A stretch of 64,000 nucleotides of DNA from an uncultured Muribaculaceae bacterium (GCA_904501735.1 CAJGBY010000003.1:85607-149606), one strand, 5' to 3'. Shown: positions 24,341 through 33,707, counted from the first letter of the stretch. Notes: generated by a model from the sequence alone, not told the origin. Translations and numbers: made by a program.

Positions 24341-24811
24341 TTAGATAGAGATTTCAACAATTTCAAATTTCATAACACCAGCAGGAACAGTGATTTCAAC
24401 GATATCACCTACTTTGTGTCCCATAAGTCCCTTAGCGATAGGAGTAGAAGTAGAAATCTTCATTTCGCGAAGGTTAGCTTCTGAGTCTGCAACGATAGTG
24501 TAGGTTTGAGTAGCGTTGTTCTTCAAGTTCTTGATAGTAACGACACTCATAAGTTGCACTTCGTCGGTAGTGAGCTTAGTTTCGTCGATAATGCGAGCAT
24601 TAGCCACAAGGTCCTTAAGTTGTGCAATCTTCATTTCAAGCATACCTTGAGCTTCTTTAGCTGCATCGTATTCAGCATTTTCAGAAAGGTCACCCTTGTC
24701 GCGTGCTTCAGCGATAGCGCGAGAGATTTCTGGACGCTTTACATTTTCAAGGTAAGCGATTTCTTCCATTTTTTTCTTGTAACCCTCTTGGGTCATATAG
24801 CTTATTGCCAT
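24341..24811 (-). CDS. greA: Transcription elongation factor GreA
   Basis: GreA rescues backtracked RNA polymerase by stimulating cleavage of the transcript 3' end. The 156-residue protein has the N-terminal coiled coil with the acidic tip (about 40-55, ARDKGDLSENAEYDAAKEAQ) and the C-terminal FKBP-like domain ending in SPI/AKGLMGHKVGDIVEITVPAG. It is the first gene of the greA-HIT operon, behind a clear promoter and a leader that can form a hairpin. Confidence 0.97.
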   Translation of the reverse strand: MAISYMTQEGYKKKMEEIAYLENVKRPEISRAIAEARDKGDLSENAEYDAAKEAQGMLEMKIAQLKDLVANARIIDETKLTTDEVQLMSVVTIKNLKNNATQTYTIVADSEANLREMKISTSTPIAKGLMGHKVGDIVEITVPAGVMKFEIVEISI

Positions 24812-24851
24812 TATTTCGTTAGTTTTTTAAGATTAGTAAAAAATAAAAGAA

Positions 24852-24875
24852 TCTCCAACTTGGTAAAAGTTGAGA
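24852..24875 (-). promoter_or_regulatory. Hairpin in the greA leader
   Basis: On the minus strand TCTCAACTT-TTACC-AAGTTGGAGA forms a 9-bp stem with a one-base bulge, followed by the U-rich ATTCTTTTATTTTTT. It lies between the promoter and the start codon and resembles an attenuator. Confidence 0.45.
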
Positions 24876-24904
24876 CCCCTTAGATTATTGTCATATTTCG
24901 ATGA

Positions 24905-24936
24905 CAAAGATAGGGAGTATTTTTGTAATGAACAAA
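24905..24936 (-). promoter_or_regulatory. Promoter of greA
   Basis: TTTG (24933-24936), 20 bp, then TATCTTTG (24905-24912) on the minus strand is a near-consensus Bacteroidetes promoter. The predicted leader is about 85 nt. Confidence 0.7.
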
Positions 24937-25005
24937 TAAATACCTAAAAAGTTTTGTTTCCGTGAGGGAAATGCAAGAGTTAAAAACTTTCTAAAAATCA
25001 GTTAT

Positions 25006-26451
25006 TTATTTGTGGCGACGCATCATTTGAATGAATTTGATGCTGCTGGCGACGGTGGCGATGACGAAGACTATAGCTGCGCCAATGTAGCACTCATTTT
25101 GCATGAACAAGAATGCCGAAATGCTTGTGCACAATGCCCATGCGATCCATTGGAAACATGAGGCTTTGAGTCGCAAATGGAAGATGCGATAATAGATGAA
25201 TGTAACGATGAGTGTGTAGCTGAAATACCAGCTAAAGAATGCATATCCAAAGCCGTCCAAGCCCCATAAGTGGAATGCCGAAATATAGAGTGCAAGGTAA
25301 ATGAATGTGTCGACGGTCTCGGTGATGAAGAATAGCTTGCCTCTGCCCTTAGCGAGAATCACATAAGCCATACACCAAGATACGGCGCGGAATATCATAC
25401 CTATGATACCTACCGAGATGAATGTTTCGATGACGAAGAAACTTTCGGTGTAAAGTATAGTGATAATGAGTCGGCGGAACAAGATGAAAGCAATGATGAC
25501 TGGCGTGAGCACCATGAGAGCAATGTTTAGCTCTTGTGAAACGAAGATGTTCAGTTTTATGTTGCTGTGAGCCACCTTAGACAATCGAGGGAAGTATTCA
25601 ACACAAAGGGCACTCAAGATGAGCCCAGTGTACTTGGCAATGAGTGTGTAGCCTGCTTGATAGTAACCCACAGTGGCAGTGTCGGCCACATTGTTGAGGT
25701 AGGTGATGAAAATATAGTTGGTGGTCTGTGTAACAATGTCGGTGAGGGTGATGAAGAAGCCCAATTTAAGGAAGTCTTTGCCGATGTTGAGTGTGTCGTT
25801 GAACGAAAGCGTTTCGCCCTTCATACCCACATCTTTGTTGCGCATCATATAGCTAAAGAACAATATCGATAGCGAATAGCAAAGGATACTTGGGATAATG
25901 CTTTGCTCACCTAAGAAGTAGTAGAGAGGGATAGATAGAACCAATCCAACCGATGCTCCGTAGAGCGAAGATTTGGCAAGTTTGCGCAACATTGCCGTGC
26001 CTTGCATGATAGCATGTTCTCCGTTGGTGAGTGTGTTGGCTAAAAGAGCTATAGCAAGGAAGATAAATCCATGAGTGTAGGAGTCGTTGCCGAAAGTCAA
26101 TCGGCTGAAAAGGGGAGCTCCAATGACGAGAACAGCCACGCCAACCAGTCCTAAGATTGCTGACCATCGACGAAGGGCTGTACACACACGAGATAGCTTA
26201 TTAGGATTGGCTGTTTCGAGTGATATGCTTCGTATCGAGCTTGTGCGCACACCGAGATTGGTGATGTTGCCCACCATTTCGATTACCGAGTTGAAAATAG
26301 CAAAGAGTCCCATACCAGTAGGGCCTATCCATAGCGCAATGAGCTTGGTGCGCACGATAGAGCACAAGATGTTGAACACCTGTATGCTCCCGAATACTCC
26401 CATAGCTTTTACTATGGTGCGCGATAGGTTACTACTGTTGTCGTATGCCAT
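25006..26451 (-). CDS. Oligosaccharide flippase (Wzx-like)
   Basis: The 481-residue membrane protein of the MOP/polysaccharide-transporter superfamily has about 12-14 helices. The N-terminal motif FNILCSIVRTKLIALWIGPTGMGLFAIFNSV is typical of O-antigen translocases, which flip lipid-linked oligosaccharides across the inner membrane. It shares one base (TAATG) with the stop of the upstream acetyltransferase gene, so it is the last gene of the dut operon. It is a different lineage from the flippase at 54306. Confidence 0.9.
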   Translation of the reverse strand: MAYDNSSNLSRTIVKAMGVFGSIQVFNILCSIVRTKLIALWIGPTGMGLFAIFNSVIEMVGNITNLGVRTSSIRSISLETANPNKLSRVCTALRRWSAILGLVGVAVLVIGAPLFSRLTFGNDSYTHGFIFLAIALLANTLTNGEHAIMQGTAMLRKLAKSSLYGASVGLVLSIPLYYFLGEQSIIPSILCYSLSILFFSYMMRNKDVGMKGETLSFNDTLNIGKDFLKLGFFITLTDIVTQTTNYIFITYLNNVADTATVGYYQAGYTLIAKYTGLILSALCVEYFPRLSKVAHSNIKLNIFVSQELNIALMVLTPVIIAFILFRRLIITILYTESFFVIETFISVGIIGMIFRAVSWCMAYVILAKGRGKLFFITETVDTFIYLALYISAFHLWGLDGFGYAFFSWYFSYTLIVTFIYYRIFHLRLKASCFQWIAWALCTSISAFLFMQNECYIGAAIVFVIATVASSIKFIQMMRRHK

Positions 26452-27389
26452 TAGAAACTTATTTTGTAGGTATTGTGAACTATTGCTCGTCCTCCCAAGT
26501 GGCTCTTTTGAAGGATAAGTCCTTCGTTGAGGTAGAGACCTTTGTTCTCATTGGAAGTGCCGAGGTCGAGGTACTTCAAACCCTTAAATTCGTGTTTGAT
26601 AAGGTGATTGAAAAGTAAAGCCAATGCACCTTTGTTCTTGCCTTCCTCGTTGCTTGCGATGTATTGAGCATGCGCCACAAGAGGAGTGCAGTAGATAAGT
26701 ACTCCAGCTAGCATTTCATCATATTTATTCACGGTGTAGAGTTTGATGTTGTGAGGAAATCGGTCATGAAGCATGGAGATTTCGTCGAGCGAATGAACTG
26801 GGGTAGTGTCGTATTTAGTACCGAGTAGCTCGGTCAAGATGTTCCAATATTGAGTGTAATCTTGAGATTCTGCCACCGACAGATTGTTGGCAATAGCCGT
26901 TTTAACCATCTTGCGATAGGTGTAGTTGAAGTCAAGAGGCTGGTCGAGAGGAATTGAAGACGAAATGTTGGTTTCGATTATGTTGCCACCATGTCGAAAT
27001 ATTGCATACAAGTCCTCTTCGGCAGGATATTTGTGGTAGATGTGAGGAATAGCCTTATAAATGAGGTGCTTAATTCCGATAGAAAGACAATATTCCTTCA
27101 TGGCATCAAATATTTCAAGCATATTCACAGCATTGAAGTGCTTGAGCTGAGTGAGCCAACCGCCATAGGTGAGTCCCTGGTGAGAATAAAGCGTGTCGCC
27201 AACACGGTTGGCAGGTAAGAGCGCAACGATTTTACCATTGTCGTGAGCAATCAACGAACAATCCTCGAAGCGATGGCTATGATAGTCCATATATTCACGA
27301 CGATGAAGGAATGTTGCGTTTTTAGACTCGTCAACAAAGTGGTTCCAATCTTGGCTTAATTCAGGAGTATATAGTTTAATCTCTACCAT
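26451..27389 (-). CDS. GNAT/FemAB-like acetyltransferase
   Basis: The frame is open to 27503, but Met at 27389 (MVEIKLYTPELSQDW) fits the family and lies ten bases after the stop of the EnvC-like gene. The longer form would run into that gene. The 312-residue product resembles FemAB/Acetyltransf_6 enzymes, with FVDESKNATFLHRREYMDYH at the start and YLDLGTSNENKGLYLNEGL in the C-terminal GNAT half. It could N-acylate an amino sugar or add an amino acid to a polysaccharide or peptidoglycan precursor. The pairing with a flippase supports surface-glycan work, but the substrate is unknown. Confidence 0.85.
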   Translation of the reverse strand: MVEIKLYTPELSQDWNHFVDESKNATFLHRREYMDYHSHRFEDCSLIAHDNGKIVALLPANRVGDTLYSHQGLTYGGWLTQLKHFNAVNMLEIFDAMKEYCLSIGIKHLIYKAIPHIYHKYPAEEDLYAIFRHGGNIIETNISSSIPLDQPLDFNYTYRKMVKTAIANNLSVAESQDYTQYWNILTELLGTKYDTTPVHSLDEISMLHDRFPHNIKLYTVNKYDEMLAGVLIYCTPLVAHAQYIASNEEGKNKGALALLFNHLIKHEFKGLKYLDLGTSNENKGLYLNEGLILQKSHLGGRAIVHNTYKISF

Positions 27390-27399
27390 AATGCTATGT

Positions 27400-28749
27400 T
27401 TATTTAACCCATTCTTGAGGATTGAGTTTTTCGCGTTCGTGTCGCACTTCGAAGTGAAGAATAGTGCGATTGTCGTCTTCGGGATCGGAGAAAATCTTTC
27501 CAATAGGCTCGTTGGCTTTGACTGTTTGCCCGTTGGAAACAGAAATCTCGCTCAAATTCACATATATAGTGAGGTAGTTGCCATGACGCACCATCACTAC
27601 AGTGTTAAATCCGTCTTGAGCGAATATTGCCGACACCTTACCATCGAAGACAGCGCGCGCATTGGTACCTGCAGGCACCTCGATGTCGATACCACTATTT
27701 TCGGTTTGCACATATTTAAGTTCGGGGTGCTTGCTGCGTCCGAATGGTCTTACAATCTTATATTCGCTGCTAACTGGGAACAAAATGCGTCCCTTGTTGC
27801 TTTCGAAAGTGCCCGAAAGATTTCTTTCGGCATCGGTCATTTGGTAGCCCGATTTCTTGGTGGTTGTAGCAGTTTCGCTCTTAGCAGGAGGAGTTGAAGG
27901 CTTAGTGTCATCGGTTTTAGATTGAGATGGCTGTTCTTTTTGCTTCTTCTTCTCCTCGGCAAGTCGCTTAGCTTCGGCCTCTTTTCTTGCTCTTTCGGCA
28001 GCTTTACGCTCTTCCTCAGCAATGAGTTTGTTGAGTGCGTCGTCGAGTTTTCGAGCTTGTCGTTGTTTTTCAGCAAGGACTTTTTGTAGCGCCTTACCTT
28101 CCTTTTTGAGTGAAGATACCACTTTAGATTGCTCCTTGCGCTTCTTGACAAGAGTCATGCGCTCGTTGTTTTGCTTGGCGAGCTTGTCGGCGTGGAGTTT
28201 ACGAAACTCGTTGACCGATTCTCGTTGTTTTTCGAGGATTTCTTGTTGTAGCTTCACTTCTTGTATTTGCTTATCTTTCCAAGAAGAAAATTGTTGCAAA
28301 TAACGCATACGGCGAAATGCCTGATTGAACGATGATGCCGAGAAGATAAAAAGTAGTCGGTCAAACGAAGACGATTGAGCTTGAATGCTACGGATAGCGC
28401 GCGCATAGTTGTCGGTGAGTGTAGCGATGCGCTTTTCGCCGTCCTTGATAGAATCCTGGATGGCATCGAGTCGCTTGTTGATAGCGGCAAGATCTTTATT
28501 TATCTCGTTGATGGTTTTCTCATGAGAATTGATTTCTGCCTCGATGAGATTGAGTTGGTTGAGCGAGCGCTTAGTCTTTGCCGTATTGTCTTGGATCTTC
28601 TTGTTGGTCGCATTGATTTCTCTCTGAGTTTCTTGTTGTTGCTGCTTAATGCTTTGTGCAGTACGCTTTTGAGCCGTTGCGCAAGGAGTGATGAACAACA
28701 GCGACAGGAGTGATATGAATAAAAAGCGTAGCATTGAGTTAAGTTTCAC
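27400..28749 (-). CDS. EnvC-like murein hydrolase activator (degenerate M23/LytM)
   Basis: The 449-residue exported protein has a signal peptide (about 1-26), a long coiled coil (about 28-255), a K/E/P/S/T-rich linker, and a C-terminal M23 LytM domain (about 345-449). The zinc motifs are incomplete. The first His of HxxxD is Asn (NSGIDI), while LHFEVRH keeps only part of the second motif. This matches EnvC-type proteins, which do not cut peptidoglycan but activate amidases during cell division. It sits between a DUF4292 lipoprotein and a GNAT gene in one operon. Confidence 0.9.
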   Translation of the reverse strand: MKLNSMLRFLFISLLSLLFITPCATAQKRTAQSIKQQQQETQREINATNKKIQDNTAKTKRSLNQLNLIEAEINSHEKTINEINKDLAAINKRLDAIQDSIKDGEKRIATLTDNYARAIRSIQAQSSSFDRLLFIFSASSFNQAFRRMRYLQQFSSWKDKQIQEVKLQQEILEKQRESVNEFRKLHADKLAKQNNERMTLVKKRKEQSKVVSSLKKEGKALQKVLAEKQRQARKLDDALNKLIAEEERKAAERARKEAEAKRLAEEKKKQKEQPSQSKTDDTKPSTPPAKSETATTTKKSGYQMTDAERNLSGTFESNKGRILFPVSSEYKIVRPFGRSKHPELKYVQTENSGIDIEVPAGTNARAVFDGKVSAIFAQDGFNTVVMVRHGNYLTIYVNLSEISVSNGQTVKANEPIGKIFSDPEDDNRTILHFEVRHEREKLNPQEWVK

Positions 28750-28767
28750 AAGATTAGAGAGTTGATA

Positions 28768-29592
28768 TTACATTGATTTTAAAATCTCAATTAGTTCCAT
28801 AAGAGTTACTTTGCGATAAGAACTATTTATGGAAATGCTTTCGTCGTAAAAGCTATCCCATTTGGTCTTTGATGGGTTGAGGTATAGCTGAACCGAAATG
28901 TTTTTGCCCTTGAGAGTCGCATCGAAATTTATTCTTGATGCTTCGCTGCCCGCATTGTCGGTAGCAAAGTCGGAATATACTGCAGTGTAGGATTGAGCTG
29001 AATTAGCAGGAGAAACGATGAGTTGTTCCACTTGCTTATTGGCATTGATGGCAAACTGATATGCTATGCCATTGCTCGTTTTGCGAGGAGATAGCATAAA
29101 TCCATTAATGTCCTGACTGATATTGAATTTCTTTGTATTGTCGGTCGATAGAGTGCCGTCGTTGATAGTGAAAGGGCGTGCAAGCATGATGTCTTGAATG
29201 TTGCCAATGTTGACAGGAAGAATGTGCTTGAATCGTTCCAATTCGATAGTAGTGTAAACGCGATGCAACTTGTCGATGACAACAGCCGAATCGTTGTCGA
29301 CAAACACCTTGGCTACCTCGATACCCAATACTGGTCGTATAGAAATAGAAATACTCTTGTTGTGAGTCATTTTCACTTGAATAGAAGTGGAAAAAGATGC
29401 TGCTCCCGATAGGGTGAGTTTGCCCGATGTGCTATAAGTGTTCCAATCGGTATAAGATTGAGCCATTTCTTGTAGTGTTACATCAGGGATGGCAGTGCTT
29501 TCGCCTTCGACCGATGATTTAGACGACTTACAGCTATAGAAGCATAAAGTCGACAAAATCAATATTGATAGTATGACTGAAATTCGGTTCAT
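28768..29592 (-). CDS. DUF4292 lipoprotein (LolB-like fold)
   Basis: The 274-residue product has the lipobox FYSC (Cys21), then a beta-rich domain of the DUF4292 family beginning with DWNTYSTSGKLTLSG and containing SIQVKMTHNKSISISIRPVLGIEVAKVFVDND. This family resembles LolB/LppX-type lipid-binding beta sheets, so outer-membrane lipoprotein or lipid handling is plausible but unproven. It is 12 bases from the TPR gene upstream and 19 bases from the EnvC-like gene downstream. Confidence 0.9.
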   Translation of the reverse strand: MNRISVILSILILSTLCFYSCKSSKSSVEGESTAIPDVTLQEMAQSYTDWNTYSTSGKLTLSGAASFSTSIQVKMTHNKSISISIRPVLGIEVAKVFVDNDSAVVIDKLHRVYTTIELERFKHILPVNIGNIQDIMLARPFTINDGTLSTDNTKKFNISQDINGFMLSPRKTSNGIAYQFAINANKQVEQLIVSPANSAQSYTAVYSDFATDNAGSEASRINFDATLKGKNISVQLYLNPSKTKWDSFYDESISINSSYRKVTLMELIEILKSM

Positions 29593-29603
29593 AGATAATT
29601 GTT

Positions 29604-31355
29604 TTACTTATAGAAGAATGTTTTGTGCTTCACTTTTCGTTGAAGCAAATCAGAGTCGGGGCTTAGTTTGAGAGCTTTCTCCCAATAGGTTACAGCCTGT
29701 TCGTGTTGCCCGTTCATAAACAAAGCATCGCCATAGTGTTCGTATAATTCGGCGCTTGGGTCTTCGCCTTGTTTCTCGGAATGCTCTATGGCCGCCTTCA
29801 TATAGGTGAGAGCCAAGTTGTATTCGCCTTTTTTGAAGAAAATCCATGCATAAGTGTCCAAGAAAGTAGGATTTTCGGGCTCATATTTCACTGTGGTGGA
29901 GCTCATCTTTTCGGCTTTATCGAGGTCGCGCTCGTTCACGGCAAGGAAATAGGCATAGTTGTTCATTGCCATAAGGTTGCCCGGGTTGTAATCGATAGCT
30001 TTTTCGTATTGAGCAAAGCAAGCGAGAGTGTCGCCCTTAGAATAGTAAACATCACCCATGCTTGCTATGATTTCGGATAGCTCCACATAATCGGTAGAAT
30101 CGGCCTTAGCGAAAGCGATGTTGTAGGTATCGATAGCTTTGTCGTATTCCTTGATTTGGTGATAAGCCGATGCTAAGTATTTGTAAAGGTTTGAGTTGTC
30201 GGAATTGTATTCCATAGCCTTGTCGGCAGCTTCAAACACCCCTTCATAGTTTTCGTCGACAAGATGAAGCAGTACCAATTTCTTCCAATTTTCGGCATCG
30301 GAAGGATTCATGTCGAGAACATAGCCAAGTTGTTCAGCCGCCCCTTTGTAATCCTTGATGGTAGCCAGATATTGGCTGTAAAGGTCGTGTATGGCACTTT
30401 CGTGAGGGTGCTGTTCGATAAGCGCAGCAAAGAGGTTTTCGGTGCGTTCAGATTGTTGAATGCTCTCATTGAAAGCATCGCGAACATATTCGACAAGAAT
30501 TTCTACTTTTTGTTCCACAACGAGGTTTTGGTTGATAAGAGCATTATAGATTTGCTTGTCGTAATTGATTGAATCGCCTTGAGCACGGTAATAATCGGCC
30601 TTATAGAGGTAGGCATAACCATTGTCGGGGTCGATCTTGTGAGCTTCGTCGAAATAGGACATAGCGCTATCTCGTTGACCTAATTGTAGGAAAATGTTGC
30701 CTATGAAAAGGTTGTAATCAACATTTTGAGGCGCAGTGGCAAGTAGTTGTCGAGCCTCGTTGATAGTGCCTAAAGTGTCGCCTGAGGCAAGTCGGTAGTT
30801 TACCTTGCGCAAAGTGGTGTGAATCGAAACACCATTGCGCGATTCGATGGTGTCGTATAGCTCGATAGCCTTGTTGAATTCCTTCTTGTGGGCATAGGTA
30901 TCGGCAAGGTTTACCATTACATCTTCCTTGTTGGGGTACAATTCATGTAGCTTATTCCACACTGTAAAAGCCTTGTCGGTGAGTCGTAGTTTGTTGCACA
31001 CATTGCCCAAGAGGTAGCTTTCGTAGTAATCCTCAGGAGTGGAATTGAAATGCGACTCCATTAGTTTGATGGCTTGTTGCAGCCCCGCCTCGTCGCATAC
31101 GCCTGCAACGAGGGTGCTATAGCCAAGGTGATGCGCTATAGCTGTGTTGGTGGTATCGAGTGCATAGGCGTGTATCATCAATTCGTGGTAAGCATCATAC
31201 TCGCCAATAGCCTTCTTGCGCATAGCTTCCATGAAAGTGTAGTGAGCTTTGCGCTTTTGAGCCTCGATATCATTAGCGTCGTTATCCTTAGCGTAGAGGA
31301 TAGGAGCTAAAGCAAATATGAGAATAAATGTTATGTATCTCAATAAAATGTTCAT
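29604..31355 (-). CDS. Exported tetratricopeptide-repeat protein
   Basis: The 583-residue product has a signal peptide (about 1-22) and some twelve or more TPR units, for example KEFNKAIELYDTIE, QRDSAMSYFDEAHKIDPDNGYAYLY, and near the end GQHEQAVTYWEKALKLSPDS. It is likely a periplasmic or outer-membrane-associated scaffold. No enzymatic domain is visible. It lies 11 bases after dut and 12 bases before the DUF4292 gene, an order that I believe is widely conserved in Bacteroidales. Confidence 0.9.
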   Translation of the reverse strand: MNILLRYITFILIFALAPILYAKDNDANDIEAQKRKAHYTFMEAMRKKAIGEYDAYHELMIHAYALDTTNTAIAHHLGYSTLVAGVCDEAGLQQAIKLMESHFNSTPEDYYESYLLGNVCNKLRLTDKAFTVWNKLHELYPNKEDVMVNLADTYAHKKEFNKAIELYDTIESRNGVSIHTTLRKVNYRLASGDTLGTINEARQLLATAPQNVDYNLFIGNIFLQLGQRDSAMSYFDEAHKIDPDNGYAYLYKADYYRAQGDSINYDKQIYNALINQNLVVEQKVEILVEYVRDAFNESIQQSERTENLFAALIEQHPHESAIHDLYSQYLATIKDYKGAAEQLGYVLDMNPSDAENWKKLVLLHLVDENYEGVFEAADKAMEYNSDNSNLYKYLASAYHQIKEYDKAIDTYNIAFAKADSTDYVELSEIIASMGDVYYSKGDTLACFAQYEKAIDYNPGNLMAMNNYAYFLAVNERDLDKAEKMSSTTVKYEPENPTFLDTYAWIFFKKGEYNLALTYMKAAIEHSEKQGEDPSAELYEHYGDALFMNGQHEQAVTYWEKALKLSPDSDLLQRKVKHKTFFYK

Positions 31356-31366
31356 TCTGAGTTGTC

Positions 31367-31810
31367 TTATTTAACACCAGTGTGTCCAAAACCACCTTCG
31401 CCGCGTTCGGTTTCGTTGAGCGCTTCAACTTCTACCCATTCAGCTTTAGTGTAAGGCATGATCACCATTTGGCAGATGCGTTCACCATTGTTGATAACAA
31501 ATGGCTCGTTAGAAAGATTGATAAGGATAATACCCACTTCGCCACGATAATCGGCATCGATAGTGCCAGGAGTGTTGAGTACGGTGATACCTTTCTTCAA
31601 AGCAAGTCCACTGCGAGGACGAATTTCGCATTGGTAGCCACTTGGTAGCTCCATGTATAGGCCAGTAGGCACAAGCACTCTTTCAAGAGGAGCGAGAGTG
31701 ATAGGCTCGCTGACGAATGCGCGCACATCCATACCTGCGCTGTCGGCAGTGCTATAACTTGGAGTAGGATTGTTAGATTTGTTTATGATTTTAACTTTGA
31801 TAGGTTCCAT
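31367..31810 (-). CDS. dut: dUTP diphosphatase
   Basis: Trimeric dUTPase hydrolyses dUTP to dUMP, keeping uracil out of DNA and supplying dTMP synthesis. The 147-residue protein contains all five motifs: AGMDVRA, PRSGLALK, NTPGTIDADYRGEV, GERICQMVI and the C-terminal RGEGGFGHTG arm. It is the first gene of the six-gene operon ending with the flippase. A TATCTTCG -7-like box lies about 40 bp upstream at 31848-31855. Confidence 0.97.
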   Translation of the reverse strand: MEPIKVKIINKSNNPTPSYSTADSAGMDVRAFVSEPITLAPLERVLVPTGLYMELPSGYQCEIRPRSGLALKKGITVLNTPGTIDADYRGEVGIILINLSNEPFVINNGERICQMVIMPYTKAEWVEVEALNETERGEGGFGHTGVK

Positions 31811-31979
31811 TGTTTTGCTGTGTTAAATAGTTAATTATTCAAATATGCGAAGATAGTGAAAAAACGAGAGATTTTTCGAGATAAATACCTTAAAAAATGC
31901 TATAATGCAAATTGATAGGTATAAAATGGGGCGTTTTGAGTATTTTTTTGTAATTTAGTGCGATAATAGATAAAGAAAT

Positions 31980-33326
31980 ATGATACAACGCGAAAATAAG
32001 ATGTGTTGGGACCGCTTGATATGCGACAAGCGTCTAGGACTTGAAGATTACAATGAAAGTAGTAACGGTGGTATTCGTAGCGATTTTCAGCGCGACTATG
32101 ACCGATTGGTGTTTTCGTCGCCATTTCGCCGCTTGCAGAACAAGACGCAAGTGTTTCCGTTGCCAGGAAGTATCTTCGTACACAATCGATTGACACACAG
32201 TCTTGAAGTGTCGAGTGTGGGCAAGTCGCTTGCTCGTGAAGTATCGATCAGATTGCGCAAAAAATACAGCAATGAATCGTGGGGGAACAAACTTGACGAT
32301 TTGGGCGAGATAGTGAGTGCTGCGTGTTTGGCTCACGACCTTGGAAATCCACCATTCGGTCATTCGGGCGAGAAAGCCATTAGTTCGTTCTTCTCGGAAG
32401 GCGAGGGGAATGTGCTTAAATCGGAATTGTTGGAAACGGAATGGAACGATGTGATAAACTTTGAAGGGAATGCCAATTCGTTTCGTCAATTAGTGCATCA
32501 ATTTGCAGGTCGTCGTCCAGGAGGTTTTGCGATGACCTATTCGATGCTGGCTTCGATAGTGAAATATCCATTTTCATCGAAATATGCTAATGAGAAGGGC
32601 AAATTTGGGTTCTTTACTTCAGAGAAAGATACTTATGAGAAGATAGCCGAAGAATTGGGAATCTTGAAGCGTGGCGAAGAACAATATGTGCGCCACCCAC
32701 TTGTGTATCTTGTAGAGGCTGCCGATGATATATGTTATCAAGTGATGGACTTGGAAGATGCTCACAAGCTAAAGATTGTGAATACGCGCGAAACGATAGA
32801 GTTGATGCTCGGATTCTTTGAAGGTGAGCGCAAGGCACGAATACAAAAGGTGATGGATAATGTAGCCGACAAGAATGAGAAGGTGGGTTATCTGCGCTCG
32901 TGCATTATCGGAACGCTCGTGCATGAATGTGCCGAAGCCTTTGTGAATAATGAAGATGCAATATTGCGAGGTGAGTTTAATGGTTGCCTAATCGACCACA
33001 TTTCGCCAATGTGCAAGGAAGCATATAATGCTTGTTCGTCGCTTGCTTATGCTAAGATATATTGTGCATCGTCGGTAGTAGAAATTGACCTTGCCGGTAA
33101 TCAGATTATATCATTCTTGATGAAGAAACTCATAGATGCAGTGCGATTCCCTGAGAAGAATTATTCGCGATTGCTGTTGAGTAAGGTGCCACAACAATAT
33201 GAGGTATATTCGCCAACACTTTTCGGCAAGATACAAGCTGTGCTTGACCACATGAGTGCGATGACCGATGTGTATGCCCTCGACTTGTATCGCAAACTCA
33301 ACGGCATGAGTCTGCCAGCAGTATAA
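31980..33326 (+). CDS. dgt: Deoxyguanosinetriphosphate triphosphohydrolase
   Basis: This HD-domain enzyme cuts dNTPs, preferentially dGTP, to the deoxynucleoside and triphosphate. The 448-residue product has FRRLQNKTQVFPLP, NRLTHSLEVSSVGKSLA and the HD pair CLAHDLGNPPFGHSGE (about residues 115-130), followed later by LVEAADDICYQVMDLED. It is divergent from dut, so two dNTP-pool enzymes share the 169-bp intergenic region. It ends at a bidirectional terminator facing HU. Confidence 0.95.
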   Translation: MIQRENKMCWDRLICDKRLGLEDYNESSNGGIRSDFQRDYDRLVFSSPFRRLQNKTQVFPLPGSIFVHNRLTHSLEVSSVGKSLAREVSIRLRKKYSNESWGNKLDDLGEIVSAACLAHDLGNPPFGHSGEKAISSFFSEGEGNVLKSELLETEWNDVINFEGNANSFRQLVHQFAGRRPGGFAMTYSMLASIVKYPFSSKYANEKGKFGFFTSEKDTYEKIAEELGILKRGEEQYVRHPLVYLVEAADDICYQVMDLEDAHKLKIVNTRETIELMLGFFEGERKARIQKVMDNVADKNEKVGYLRSCIIGTLVHECAEAFVNNEDAILRGEFNGCLIDHISPMCKEAYNACSSLAYAKIYCASSVVEIDLAGNQIISFLMKKLIDAVRFPEKNYSRLLLSKVPQQYEVYSPTLFGKIQAVLDHMSAMTDVYALDLYRKLNGMSLPAV

Positions 33327-33333
33327 AAACACA

Positions 33334-33367
33334 AAAAACCGCCCATTGAAAAAATGAGGCGGTTTTT
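33334..33367 (+). terminator. Terminator between dgt and HU
   Basis: Stem AAAAACCGCC/GGCGGTTTTT with further inner pairing. A/T-rich on both sides, so it can serve both convergent genes. Confidence 0.85.
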
Positions 33368-33395
33368 GTCTTTTTTAGAAATAAATGGTTGCTAA

Positions 33396-33668
33396 TTACT
33401 TAACAGCCTTGTCTAGTTCAGCACCAGCTTTGAATTTGATAACCTTCTTAGCAGGGATAGTGATTTTTTCCTTAGTTGCAGGGTTGATACCAGTGCGTTC
33501 AGCCTTTTCAGCTACAGCGAAAGTACCGAAACCAATCAAAGCTACTTTTTCACCCTTTGCCAATCCTTCAGCGATAGCTTCCAAAGAAGCTTCCAAAGCT
33601 GCCTTAGCTTGAACTTTTGACAAATTAGCCTTTTCAGCGATAGCGTTTACAAGTTCTGTCTTATTCAT
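33396..33668 (-). CDS. hup: HU-family DNA-binding protein
   Basis: The 90-residue histone-like protein bends and compacts DNA. It starts MNKTELVNAIAEKANLSK and carries the VALIGFGTFAVAEKAERTGINPATKE arm region that inserts into the minor groove. Its length is that of canonical HU. It has its own strong promoter and shares a terminator with dgt. Confidence 0.95.
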   Translation of the reverse strand: MNKTELVNAIAEKANLSKVQAKAALEASLEAIAEGLAKGEKVALIGFGTFAVAEKAERTGINPATKEKITIPAKKVIKFKAGAELDKAVK

Positions 33669-33707
33669 AATTCTCGATAATTTATGTTTAAAATGATATT
33701 AACGCAA

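Noticed and set aside
31367..33326. dut and dgt as a nucleotide-depletion phage defence pair
   Set aside because: Both are ordinary housekeeping forms. They are divergent rather than operonic, and no sensor or toxin gene is nearby.
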